64,000 nucleotides of DNA. It comes from JBFWNG01 sp050251195 (lineage in GTDB: Bacteria; Bdellovibrionota_B; Oligoflexia; Oligoflexales; Oligoflexaceae). Below the pieces are notes generated by a model. The model was not told the DNA's origin. It did not search any database and saw only the letters and a list, made by a program, of their open reading frames with translations. The translations under genes and the position numbers were made by a program. The stretch is taken from the NCBI GenBank assembly GCA_050251195.1, contig JBFWNG010000006.1, positions 186,001 to 250,000 of the forward strand. The letters run 5' to 3'. Position 1 is the stretch's first letter, and every line of letters begins with the position of its first letter. Of this stretch, positions 1 to 6,820 are shown piece by piece.

Positions 1-35
1 CGCCGACGTTATTAAGTAAGAGCGAACTCTCTAAG

Positions 36-70
36 AAAAACCCATGCTGCATAAAGCGACATGGGTTTTT
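36..70 (-). terminator. Rho-independent terminator of the mART lipoprotein operon
   Basis: A perfect 11-bp stem (aaaaacccatg paired with catgggttttt) closes a 13-base loop just beyond the stop codon at 91. Read on the minus strand, the hairpin is followed by a run of T. Read on the plus strand it also ends in T residues, so it could serve both directions. Confidence 0.8.
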
Positions 71-90
71 TGAATTTTGCCATTCCTTAT

Positions 91-1197
91 CTATTCGATA
101 ATGACCAATTCGGTCAGCTCGATTTGGACATGGTTCTTGTACTGATCAAGCTCTTGTCCCTCGTTAAACTGCTCTCCGTCCTTGATGCCCGTCACTCGAA
201 ACCAAGTTCCAGGAGCAAAGAGCGCTTCCTTTTCCTCGCTAATATCAGACAAATTGTCGATAATCGCCGCAGAATAAGAATGAATGACAAGTTTGACAGC
301 CCGCTCGAACTCCGTACCCTTAACGTAGGATGTGCTAGTAAAGCCAAGCTGCTGGATAGGCTCGTCGTTGTTGAAAGCATCTGTAAATGGATCGACCCGA
401 CTCTCTTTGTAGTCAAACCCCCTATACACAGTTCCTTCGAATTTTTGCAGTTTTCGCAGGGCGGAAGTAATGACAGCAATATAGGGCATGTATTTGTCGA
501 GTTGTGTTTCGTCCTTGCCCCACAGTGCGTCGTTGAGGGTGCCGTAGTCGCCCTGAGTATAATGTAAGACACCGCTGCTTTCCTGCGCCGTTATATAAGG
601 CACATATTCGTCAGGCGCCATAGTGTCACCGTTGGGCGCTGAATAGCCGCTAAAGACTATCGTGTTGCCATCCATAATATCAGCCATTGCAGCCTTTCTC
701 AAAGCGGGTTCTGCGTCATAGTCATACGGAAATCTTAAACCGCATTTCTCAGGAAAAACAATCTTGCCCAGATTATGGCAAAGCCAAGGAACGTCCCCAT
801 AGAAAGACACATAACTTCCCGGACCGAAGCGCGCTTCCAAGGCTTTCAAATCAGCTTCATTCTTGAAGCGCTCCACAAGTTCGGGATAGACCGCCAGTCT
901 TCCACCGACTAGGTCATTGCGCTTGTCACCGCGTATGTGGGCAACATCATCGGAAACGAGACGCACCACCAGACCACCTTCTTGCTCGAGTTCCAAATAG
1001 CAACTCTCTTTGAGCCGCTCGGATGCGACGTCGTTAGCACAGACAATGTCTTTGATTGTCCCTTGCACCATGTTTGCAGGGTGTTTCGTGACGGGCTTTT
1101 CGATCTCATCCGAGTCTTTTACCTTTGCATCGTTGCTTATGCTTTTGCATGAGGTAGAGCTTAGTGCTAAGAAGAGTAAGAAGGTGGACAGACGCAT
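91..1197 (-). CDS. Lipoprotein with R-S-E mono-ADP-ribosyltransferase domain (copy 1)
   Basis: A 368-residue predicted lipoprotein with a signal peptide ending in lipobox SSTSC (Cys17). The C-terminal half has the order expected of arginine-type mono-ADP-ribosyltransferases: a helix with YTQGDYGTLNDALWG near 215-230, then VYRG (Arg259), a GFTSTS strand (Ser288) and SEEKEALFAPGTWFRV, giving the ExE pair Glu322/Glu324. In this fold the Arg and Ser bind NAD and the last Glu is catalytic. The N-terminal 200 residues match no family I know. The ATG is preceded by GGAG. The gene lies 25 bp after a related gene (1223-2515), so the two probably share a transcript. By inference it modifies a protein target in the periplasm, at the surface or in a neighbouring cell; the target is unknown. 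Confidence 0.78.
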   Translation of the reverse strand: MRLSTFLLFLALSSTSCKSISNDAKVKDSDEIEKPVTKHPANMVQGTIKDIVCANDVASERLKESCYLELEQEGGLVVRLVSDDVAHIRGDKRNDLVGGRLAVYPELVERFKNEADLKALEARFGPGSYVSFYGDVPWLCHNLGKIVFPEKCGLRFPYDYDAEPALRKAAMADIMDGNTIVFSGYSAPNGDTMAPDEYVPYITAQESSGVLHYTQGDYGTLNDALWGKDETQLDKYMPYIAVITSALRKLQKFEGTVYRGFDYKESRVDPFTDAFNNDEPIQQLGFTSTSYVKGTEFERAVKLVIHSYSAAIIDNLSDISEEKEALFAPGTWFRVTGIKDGEQFNEGQELDQYKNHVQIELTELVIIE

Positions 1198-1222
1198 GGC
1201 GATTTCTCCGTTAGGTGTTTTT

Positions 1223-2515
1223 TTATGGGATAGGAATCAATTTAATGATGGTCAGATTTTCCTCTTGTTCTCGGGTCAAAACTTTGAATAGAGTACCGGC
1301 CTGGAAAAGCAGCTCGGCTTCGCCTTCTTCATTGAGGAGACTGAGATTAGTAAGGTCGGCCCCCTTGGCGTCAAAATACTGAAACTCAACATTTCCCGCA
1401 AAACTGGAATGTACGTCTGTACCCACCGTGGTACTTGTAAAGGCCGGTTCTGTAATAAAAGCTCCAGGAATGTACCTTGCTAACTTTTCGGGGCTGAGGG
1501 TAGCTCCCCGCACAACGACGCCCGCTCTGATTTTTTTGGCGCAATTTACCGCCGAAATCGTCGTTCGAATGCGTCCGTCAAGTTGAGGTTCTATCGCCGC
1601 CGGCGTCACATCGAAGGTGCGAAGCCCCTTATTGATGTCCCTGTATCCTTCCGAAGAGTAATCAAGCAGCGAAAAGACTTCCGCCTCCTGGCAGTGCGAG
1701 TGGTAATTCACGTCTTCGATATGGGCCTTCATTTCGGCTTCTTCCTCATCGGGAAGATAGCCCATAAATCTCTGGAGATCACCGTCATTACCTTTATAGG
1801 TCCGCGCCACAATCGCCTCCATACCCACGTGCACGGCGGACACTTGCGAGGAAGATGGAAGAGGGCGGCCGTGCTCGTCTTTGGCACCCGGAGGCGGTGT
1901 CAGCGAGCCGAAATCGTCAGGACGAACAACCAATCGCTCGGCTAGAAAATCACGCACGCTGTCTTCAAAGCCCTCGTAGTTGCATTCCCAAGAGTCGCGG
2001 GTATTGCTGCATGCGAGCTTTCTCTTTCCTCCGATCACAACCGAACCGCCTGAGGCGGCGGGGGCAAGAAGCGGGGGCAATACAGCAGTTGCCAAATAGG
2101 ACGATACCTTTGGCCAGGAGGAAGAGGTAAAGGAGCAGTTGACGTTATCAAGTTTCGCTATATCAAAATGGATATCCGTATCACTTTGGCCAAAACAGTA
2201 GATAAAATCAGATCGGGTAGCGGGGTCGTAGGTGGAGCACTCCTTCGTGGGCATCGCACCCGGAACTTCCTTGCAACCAACGAGCTCAGGATGGGTGTTT
2301 GTAGCGTCGAGCAGGAATCTAAATATTTTTACGGCAAGGGTTTGGTCGGCGTTTTGCGACGTTAGGAACACCCGAGAATCCGCCTGCTTTCCGTGGCGTT
2401 CGCCCGAGGTGGGTGGTTTGGAGGAGGCGAGTCCCGACCGCCCTTCTTGGCGAGGTTTACAGGCAAACAGAGCAACTGTTGAGAGGACTAAGGCACGAAA
2501 CACGAGTCGACGCAT
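1223..2515 (-). CDS. Lipoprotein with R-S-E mono-ADP-ribosyltransferase domain (copy 2)
   Basis: A 430-residue predicted lipoprotein (lipobox VALFAC). The C-terminal third repeats the mART layout of its downstream neighbour: LLDYSSEGYRDINKGLR, VVVRGATL (Arg336), FTSTT (Ser361) and an ExE motif in GEAELLFQAGT (Glu399/Glu401), followed by TLFKV. Outside these motifs the two proteins differ strongly, so this is an old paralogue rather than a recent duplicate. The N-terminal 230 residues contain several Cys and match nothing I recognise. A GGGGA Shine-Dalgarno-like stretch precedes the ATG. It is the first gene of a two-gene unit with a plausible sigma-70 promoter at 2557-2585. The substrate is unknown. 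Confidence 0.74.
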   Translation of the reverse strand: MRRLVFRALVLSTVALFACKPRQEGRSGLASSKPPTSGERHGKQADSRVFLTSQNADQTLAVKIFRFLLDATNTHPELVGCKEVPGAMPTKECSTYDPATRSDFIYCFGQSDTDIHFDIAKLDNVNCSFTSSSWPKVSSYLATAVLPPLLAPAASGGSVVIGGKRKLACSNTRDSWECNYEGFEDSVRDFLAERLVVRPDDFGSLTPPPGAKDEHGRPLPSSSQVSAVHVGMEAIVARTYKGNDGDLQRFMGYLPDEEEAEMKAHIEDVNYHSHCQEAEVFSLLDYSSEGYRDINKGLRTFDVTPAAIEPQLDGRIRTTISAVNCAKKIRAGVVVRGATLSPEKLARYIPGAFITEPAFTSTTVGTDVHSSFAGNVEFQYFDAKGADLTNLSLLNEEGEAELLFQAGTLFKVLTREQEENLTIIKLIPIP

Positions 2516-2556
2516 ATATCTTCCCCGAGTTGTGGTAGCAATAACGATTTTTTACC

Positions 2557-2585
2557 AGTTTAACAAAGGCTCATATTTATTACAA
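2557..2585 (-). promoter_or_regulatory. Candidate sigma-70 promoter for the two-gene mART unit
   Basis: Read on the minus strand, TTGTAA and TAAACT are separated by 17 bases, about 45 bp upstream of the ATG at 2515. It is a reasonable match to -35/-10 consensus in AT-rich intergenic DNA; there is no experimental support. Confidence 0.4.
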
Positions 2586-2613
2586 ACGTTTGGAGCTGGG
2601 TCCGCGGACACAA

Positions 2614-2648
2614 AAAAGGGAAGCTTCCAGTCCGGAAGCTTCCCTTTT
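2614..2648 (-). terminator. Rho-independent terminator of the superoxide-reductase gene
   Basis: A perfect 15-bp stem (aaaagggaagcttcc with its complement) around a 5-base loop lies 15 bp past the stop codon at 2664 and has T-rich tails on both strands. It separates this transcript from the mART unit. Confidence 0.85.
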
Positions 2649-2663
2649 ATACCTGGTATTGAA

Positions 2664-4109
2664 TTACACCGTTAAAGCCGCCTTCCAAATCCCGTGCATA
2701 TTGCAAAACGAGAAAGCGTTATATTGTCCCGACATACCTTTTTTCGGGAAGGTACTCTTTGGCGCAAGAGTTGTCGGCAGAAAGTTCTTTTCGTGCACCA
2801 GTTTTCCGCTGGCGTCGCGAATTTGATGTTTTGCAATATAGTGCTCAGGCGTCATGACGTGGTTGGTAGCAACATCGATAGTCTCGGCATTGACGGTCAC
2901 CATGGGGATATGACCTTCGGGCGCGCCGCCATTGGGGCCAGCTGTCGTCGTATAAACGTAGTTCACTTGTTCAAAGTTATAAACGTTTCTCCAGATACCG
3001 TGAAGGTTGCAGGAGGCGTAGATATGGTAGATGCCGACACTGCCTTGGAAAAGGTTACCGTTGAAGGTGGCGGTTGCAGTTGTTGTCACGGTCGGATCAA
3101 CGTCCTTCGATGAAATCAAAGCGCCCTCTTCGCTACGTACTTGGTATTTGTAAACAAAGTGCGTGCCCGCGACCATCTCGTGGGTGTTGGTAATAACAAC
3201 GTCGTATCGTCCCAAGACGTTTGGATCGTATAGCAGAGCCGCCGTTGGAACGTGTGCCGCTGGATCGCCTGTTGGGCCTGGCGCCGTCGCTGTGTAAACT
3301 TTTGCTACTTGATCGAAGGTCATGTCAGCTTGCCAGATACCGTGAAGGTTGCAGGTTGAAAATAAACTTAAGCCGCCGTTGGGCGCGGCGATTTCAAAAA
3401 CACTTTTAGCCTCGGTATCCACGCCTTGGACAAGGACGTTGGAAGCAAGAACGGACCCTTGAGGATCCCGGATTTGTTGTTTGCAAATATAGTGGTCTTG
3501 CTCCATGACGTGGTTGGTGACCACCTCGACACGCAGAAGACCGGTTGGCAATTCGGTGGCGGCAGCGATAGCGGGCAAGTGACCAGCTTCTTTGCCGGCC
3601 CATGGACCTGGGTTCTGCGCCGTGAAAATGACGGGGATAAAGCCTGTCTCTAGGTCGGCAATCGGGAACGACGCCTTCCAAACACCGTGCATGTTACACG
3701 TAGAGTATGCGTTGATAGTCTCACCCGCAGGTTTCGCAAGAGCAAACACGCTTTCGGGTTTGCCGTCCGCAGCAATCACTTTGTCAGCGATAATTTGATC
3801 TTTATCGTTTTGCAATTGGTGCCGGGAAATATAATGCTCCGCCGCCATCGCGTGGTCGGTGATCATCGTCAGTCGACCGTCGGCTGCCGTCAGTTTTGGT
3901 AAGTGGGAAGCCTCTTTGCCCGCCCATGGACCTGGGTTTTCGGCCGTGTAGATCTCGTCGCCCGCGGTCTTCTCCTCGCTTTCGGCGTTGTCGGCGCCCG
4001 GTGCCACTTTCGCACGCGCCAAGACTCTTTCCTTGGTAACTCCACAACTATAAACGGCGTAACTACCTGCCGCTAAAGAACCAAATTTGAGGAAAAATCT
4101 TCGATCCAT
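2664..4109 (-). CDS. Tat-exported protein of four tandem superoxide-reductase domains
   Basis: A 481-residue protein starting at the ATG with a GGAGG site 7 bases upstream. The N-terminus MDRRFFLKFG is a twin-arginine signal and ends in a lipobox-like AVYSC (Cys22), so a Tat lipoprotein is likely. Four repeats of about 110 residues follow, each with the five iron ligands of the SOR centre II: His69/86/92, Cys138, His141; His177/200/206, Cys253, His256; His286/310/317, Cys367, His370; His400/417/423, Cys469, His472. Each ends in CN(M/L)HG(V/I)W. The usual Lys beside the first His (EKH in Desulfoarculus) is Ser, Gly, Ala or Gly here. The family reduces superoxide to peroxide; whether each domain is active is uncertain. 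No desulforedoxin-type Cys4 domain is present. Confidence 0.85.
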   Translation of the reverse strand: MDRRFFLKFGSLAAGSYAVYSCGVTKERVLARAKVAPGADNAESEEKTAGDEIYTAENPGPWAGKEASHLPKLTAADGRLTMITDHAMAAEHYISRHQLQNDKDQIIADKVIAADGKPESVFALAKPAGETINAYSTCNMHGVWKASFPIADLETGFIPVIFTAQNPGPWAGKEAGHLPAIAAATELPTGLLRVEVVTNHVMEQDHYICKQQIRDPQGSVLASNVLVQGVDTEAKSVFEIAAPNGGLSLFSTCNLHGIWQADMTFDQVAKVYTATAPGPTGDPAAHVPTAALLYDPNVLGRYDVVITNTHEMVAGTHFVYKYQVRSEEGALISSKDVDPTVTTTATATFNGNLFQGSVGIYHIYASCNLHGIWRNVYNFEQVNYVYTTTAGPNGGAPEGHIPMVTVNAETIDVATNHVMTPEHYIAKHQIRDASGKLVHEKNFLPTTLAPKSTFPKKGMSGQYNAFSFCNMHGIWKAALTV

Positions 4110-4469
4110 TTGTCCGCCTCCCGGCTGGGTTGAGACCGTCGGTATCTCTAAGACAAGATAAAACCCCTTACTCAAAGCTCACGGTCGATAACGAAACTTA
4201 TCGGCTTATATGGCGAATTATTTAATAGGGACCAAAAACTAAGTAAAAGCGACGGCTTCCGTAAACCTTATATTACGAAAAGTTCGAACGGTTCGCAGGC
4301 TTTGAAATTCGGCACCCTTTTTCCAAGGAATGCCGACAGCTATAGAAATCTGTCATCTCCAGGCCGTTATGTGCCGATAAAAATATCTGAGTTTTTCCAA
4401 CCAAGGTCAGTTGCAGTTTATTAGTGGCCGCGCGACTTTGGCAACTAGGAACGTCTAGTCGGGGTTGAA
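4110..4469. other. Intergenic region between divergent genes
   Basis: This 360-bp AT-rich spacer separates the divergent superoxide-reductase and lipoprotein genes and should hold both promoters. I see no convincing ORF and no strong -35/-10 pair. A short perfect palindrome (gttcgaac) lies at 4282-4289. Confidence 0.4.
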
Positions 4470-5141
4470 ATGATCAAGACACTTTTCATTTGCACCGCTG
4501 TAAGCTTAACACTGAGCATGTGCGCCAAAAGCAACAACGAACGAGAGAACAGCAAAGTATTTGCCGCAGGCACCGGCGGTTCTGGCAATTCGCAACCATC
4601 AAAGACAGATTCAGAAACCGCTTCGGATCCGGTGATTGCTGATCTTCAGGGGACCTGGACGACGGAATGCTATGTTTTTGAAGACAAGTCGCAAACTGCT
4701 ACCTGGGAAATCTCGGAATCGCAATTCACATATACATCAAATACTTTTAAAGACACTACCTGTACGGAAAAGCTGCAAAGGTTAATATTTGAAAGAATTC
4801 TCAAAGTAGGCAATGAAATGTCAACGAAGGGAGAATTCGAAGTTGACATGTTAATTGTCGATCAGAAAGTCGCCATTGACGACCCCGAACTCCTTGCTCA
4901 ATATCAGGGAGTAAGCGCCTATGCCTACACAGACTGGGAACTCGGTGCCGCCAAAAGCGTCTCGGGCAGAAGTTATACTCCCGATCAGGCAGCCAAAGAA
5001 GCTCCAGGAGACACGTTCTACACTATCATGAAAGTCTCAGGGCGCTTTCTAAACGTAGGAGATCCCTCGACAGGAAAAGCAGACTCGCCCGTCACAAGAC
5101 CAAAGAGCTTTTCTCGCTTTTTCTTCACGAAACAGCTTTGA
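4470..5141 (+). CDS. Lipoprotein, APCDD1/lipocalin-like
   Basis: A 223-residue predicted lipoprotein (signal peptide to SLTLSMC, Cys18) with an ATG preceded by GGGG. After a Ser/Asn/Gly-rich linker it begins a beta-rich domain with GTWTTECY near residue 60, then alternating aromatic strands and KDTTC. This pattern (GTW..C ... D..C) resembles small APCDD1/lipocalin-like lipoproteins that are numerous in predatory-lineage genomes. The lipoprotein at 11559-12134 has a looser version of the same layout. The ligand and role are unknown. A weak hairpin (tggaagg/ccttcca, about 5162-5180) follows the stop. Confidence 0.65.
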   Translation: MIKTLFICTAVSLTLSMCAKSNNERENSKVFAAGTGGSGNSQPSKTDSETASDPVIADLQGTWTTECYVFEDKSQTATWEISESQFTYTSNTFKDTTCTEKLQRLIFERILKVGNEMSTKGEFEVDMLIVDQKVAIDDPELLAQYQGVSAYAYTDWELGAAKSVSGRSYTPDQAAKEAPGDTFYTIMKVSGRFLNVGDPSTGKADSPVTRPKSFSRFFFTKQL

Positions 5142-5237
5142 TTCAATAACATCCCAATATGGAAGGTACGTCCTTCCAGCCCGGTAATCTAATAAAGAAG
5201 AGGAAGGGCATCGCCGCTTCCTCTACAAGAAAAGAAA

Positions 5238-5267
5238 AAGAGGAAGTGGCCTAAACCGCTTCCTCTT
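5238..5267 (-). terminator. Terminator of the Asp/Asn/Cys-rich lipoprotein gene
   Basis: A 12-bp stem with a single G-T pair (aagaggaagtgg against ccgcttcctctt) and a 6-base loop starts 6 bases after the stop at 5273. On the minus strand it is followed by T-rich sequence. Confidence 0.75.
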
Positions 5268-5272
5268 GATTA

Positions 5273-5812
5273 TTAATCGTCGCAATTGTCGTTGTCGTCG
5301 TCATCGCAATCGTCGTCATCATCGCAATCGTCGTTGTCGTCGTCATCGCAATCGTCGTTGTCGTCGTCGCAATCGTCGTTGTCGTCGTCGCAATCGTCGT
5401 TGTCGTCGTCATCGCAATCATCGTTATCGTCGTGATCACAATCGTCATTATCGTTATTGTCATTATCCTCGTCGCAATCGCGGTCATCGTCATCATTATC
5501 ATCGTTATCGTCGTCGCAATTGCAGTCGTTGTCGTCATTATCGTCGTCGTTATCATTGTCGTCGTCATCGCCGGGTAAGCAATCTTCGTCGCCGATCTCG
5601 CAGCTGTCAGGAAGGCAGTCCACACCAGCCTCGCAATCTTCGTCGCCGATTGGTTCGCAATCTACGCCGATGGTGCAGTCTTCGACGGTTCTTCCGCCGT
5701 TTGGTGTTGATTCAACGTTTTTTGATTTAACTTTTTCGTCGGTGCCGAAGGTGGCGACGTTGCAGCCAACGCCGAGGAAAACCAAGGTGCAAAGGGCTAG
5801 GAAATTTCTCAT
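5273..5812 (-). CDS. Low-complexity Asp/Asn/Cys-repeat lipoprotein
   Basis: A 179-residue predicted lipoprotein starting at MRNFLALC, chosen because GGAG lies 8 bases before this ATG; an in-frame codon 21 bases upstream lacks a ribosome site. The lipobox is LGVGC. Residues 40-80 hold C-x-(I/A)-G-x-(D)-C spacings, and the last 100 residues are almost only D, N and C in short DDDNDDC-type units. The acidic repeats resemble calcium-binding linkers, and the regular Cys could form disulfides or bind metal. The DNA is a degenerate gat/gac/tgc repeat that may vary in length by slippage. Function is unknown. Confidence 0.7.
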   Translation of the reverse strand: MRNFLALCTLVFLGVGCNVATFGTDEKVKSKNVESTPNGGRTVEDCTIGVDCEPIGDEDCEAGVDCLPDSCEIGDEDCLPGDDDDNDNDDDNDDNDCNCDDDNDDNDDDDRDCDEDNDNNDNDDCDHDDNDDCDDDDNDDCDDDNDDCDDDNDDCDDDDNDDCDDDDDCDDDDNDNCDD

Positions 5813-5912
5813 ACAAAGCACTCCATACAACATATTTCAGGTCCGCTACCGCAAAGTAACCTTTGCTTGGCATTATAATTATCATCTCTATTTTAAAATA
5901 TCAATAGTTATT

Positions 5913-5941
5913 TTAACAATTTTAAAGCTATTTTATAAATA
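5913..5941 (+). promoter_or_regulatory. Candidate promoter for xthA-polA
   Basis: TTAACA and TAAATA separated by 17 bases lie in a very AT-rich block (5870-5965) about 100 bp upstream of the xthA start. The AT bias makes chance matches likely, so this is a weak call. Confidence 0.25.
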
Positions 5942-6040
5942 TATTAATTTCTATTAAAATAAGGGGTTATAGTAGTGACATTTCTCCTGTATTCCCCTAG
6001 CATGGGCCCTGGATATGGCCGAAGAGAAGGAAAATACCCT

Positions 6041-6814
6041 ATGATTATTTGCACATGGAACGTAAATTCCATTAAAGCTCGACAGGAACGCTTCTGCAAG
6101 TTCGTCGAGCGGGTACGCCCTGACGTGCTGTGTCTCCAGGAGCTAAAATGCCTCGATGAGGCTTTCCCTCTCGAGGCTGTTCAGGCACTGGGCTATGAAT
6201 GCCATACCTTTGGGCAAAAGACCTATAACGGAGTAGCCATTTTGAGTCGGCTTCCTGTTACCAACGTGAAAAAAGGCTTTTGCGAGGGCTTTCCCGAGGC
6301 CAGGTATATCGAGGGTACCGTCGGCAATGCCACCATTGTGTCCGTGTATGTGCCGAACGGTCAAGAAGTGGGAAGTGAGAAATACCGCTACAAACTAGAT
6401 TGGCTTGCGAAACTCGAGGAACATCTGGCGCAACACCCTCAAAGAGGCGGCATGATGGCTATCTGCGGCGATTTTAATATCGCCCCGACCAATAGAGACG
6501 TCCACGATGTCACGTTGTGGAAGGACAAGATCCTCTTCTCCGAACCTGAAAAGGCTGCCTTGCAAAAAATCTGTGACGTCGGCTTTGGCGACGTGTACCG
6601 CGAGGCGAATCCCCATGCGACGGAATTCAGTTGGTGGGACTATAGAGGACTCGCATTTCCTTTTAACAGAGGACTTCGCATCGATTTTATCTTGGCGACG
6701 GAAAAGCTGCGTCAAAAGACGAAACGGTCTTGGATGGAACGAGACGAACGCAAGGGACAGAAGCCGTCCGATCACATACCGGTACTCGCCGAGTTTGACC
6801 TGGACGGACAGTGA
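6041..6814 (+). CDS. xthA: Exodeoxyribonuclease III (AP endonuclease)
   Basis: A 257-residue exonuclease-endonuclease-phosphatase family enzyme acting at abasic sites and 3' ends in base-excision repair. It begins MIICTWNVNSIKAR, the standard start of the family (Asn binds metal), followed by DVLCLQELKC (catalytic Glu), YNGVAILSR, CGDFNIAPT (Asp/Asn), FSWWDYR and the C-terminal SDHIPVLAEF (Asp-His). The ATG at 6041 fits the family N-terminus better than an in-frame codon 66 bp upstream. polA starts 6 bp after its stop, so the two repair genes should be co-transcribed. Confidence 0.95.
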   Translation: MIICTWNVNSIKARQERFCKFVERVRPDVLCLQELKCLDEAFPLEAVQALGYECHTFGQKTYNGVAILSRLPVTNVKKGFCEGFPEARYIEGTVGNATIVSVYVPNGQEVGSEKYRYKLDWLAKLEEHLAQHPQRGGMMAICGDFNIAPTNRDVHDVTLWKDKILFSEPEKAALQKICDVGFGDVYREANPHATEFSWWDYRGLAFPFNRGLRIDFILATEKLRQKTKRSWMERDERKGQKPSDHIPVLAEFDLDGQ

Positions 6815-6820
6815 GAGGAT

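Noticed and set aside
5266..5730. Arg/His-rich open frame opposite the Asp/Asn/Cys repeat
   Set aside because: Any frame through this repeat stays open; only the minus-strand frame has a signal peptide and ribosome site.
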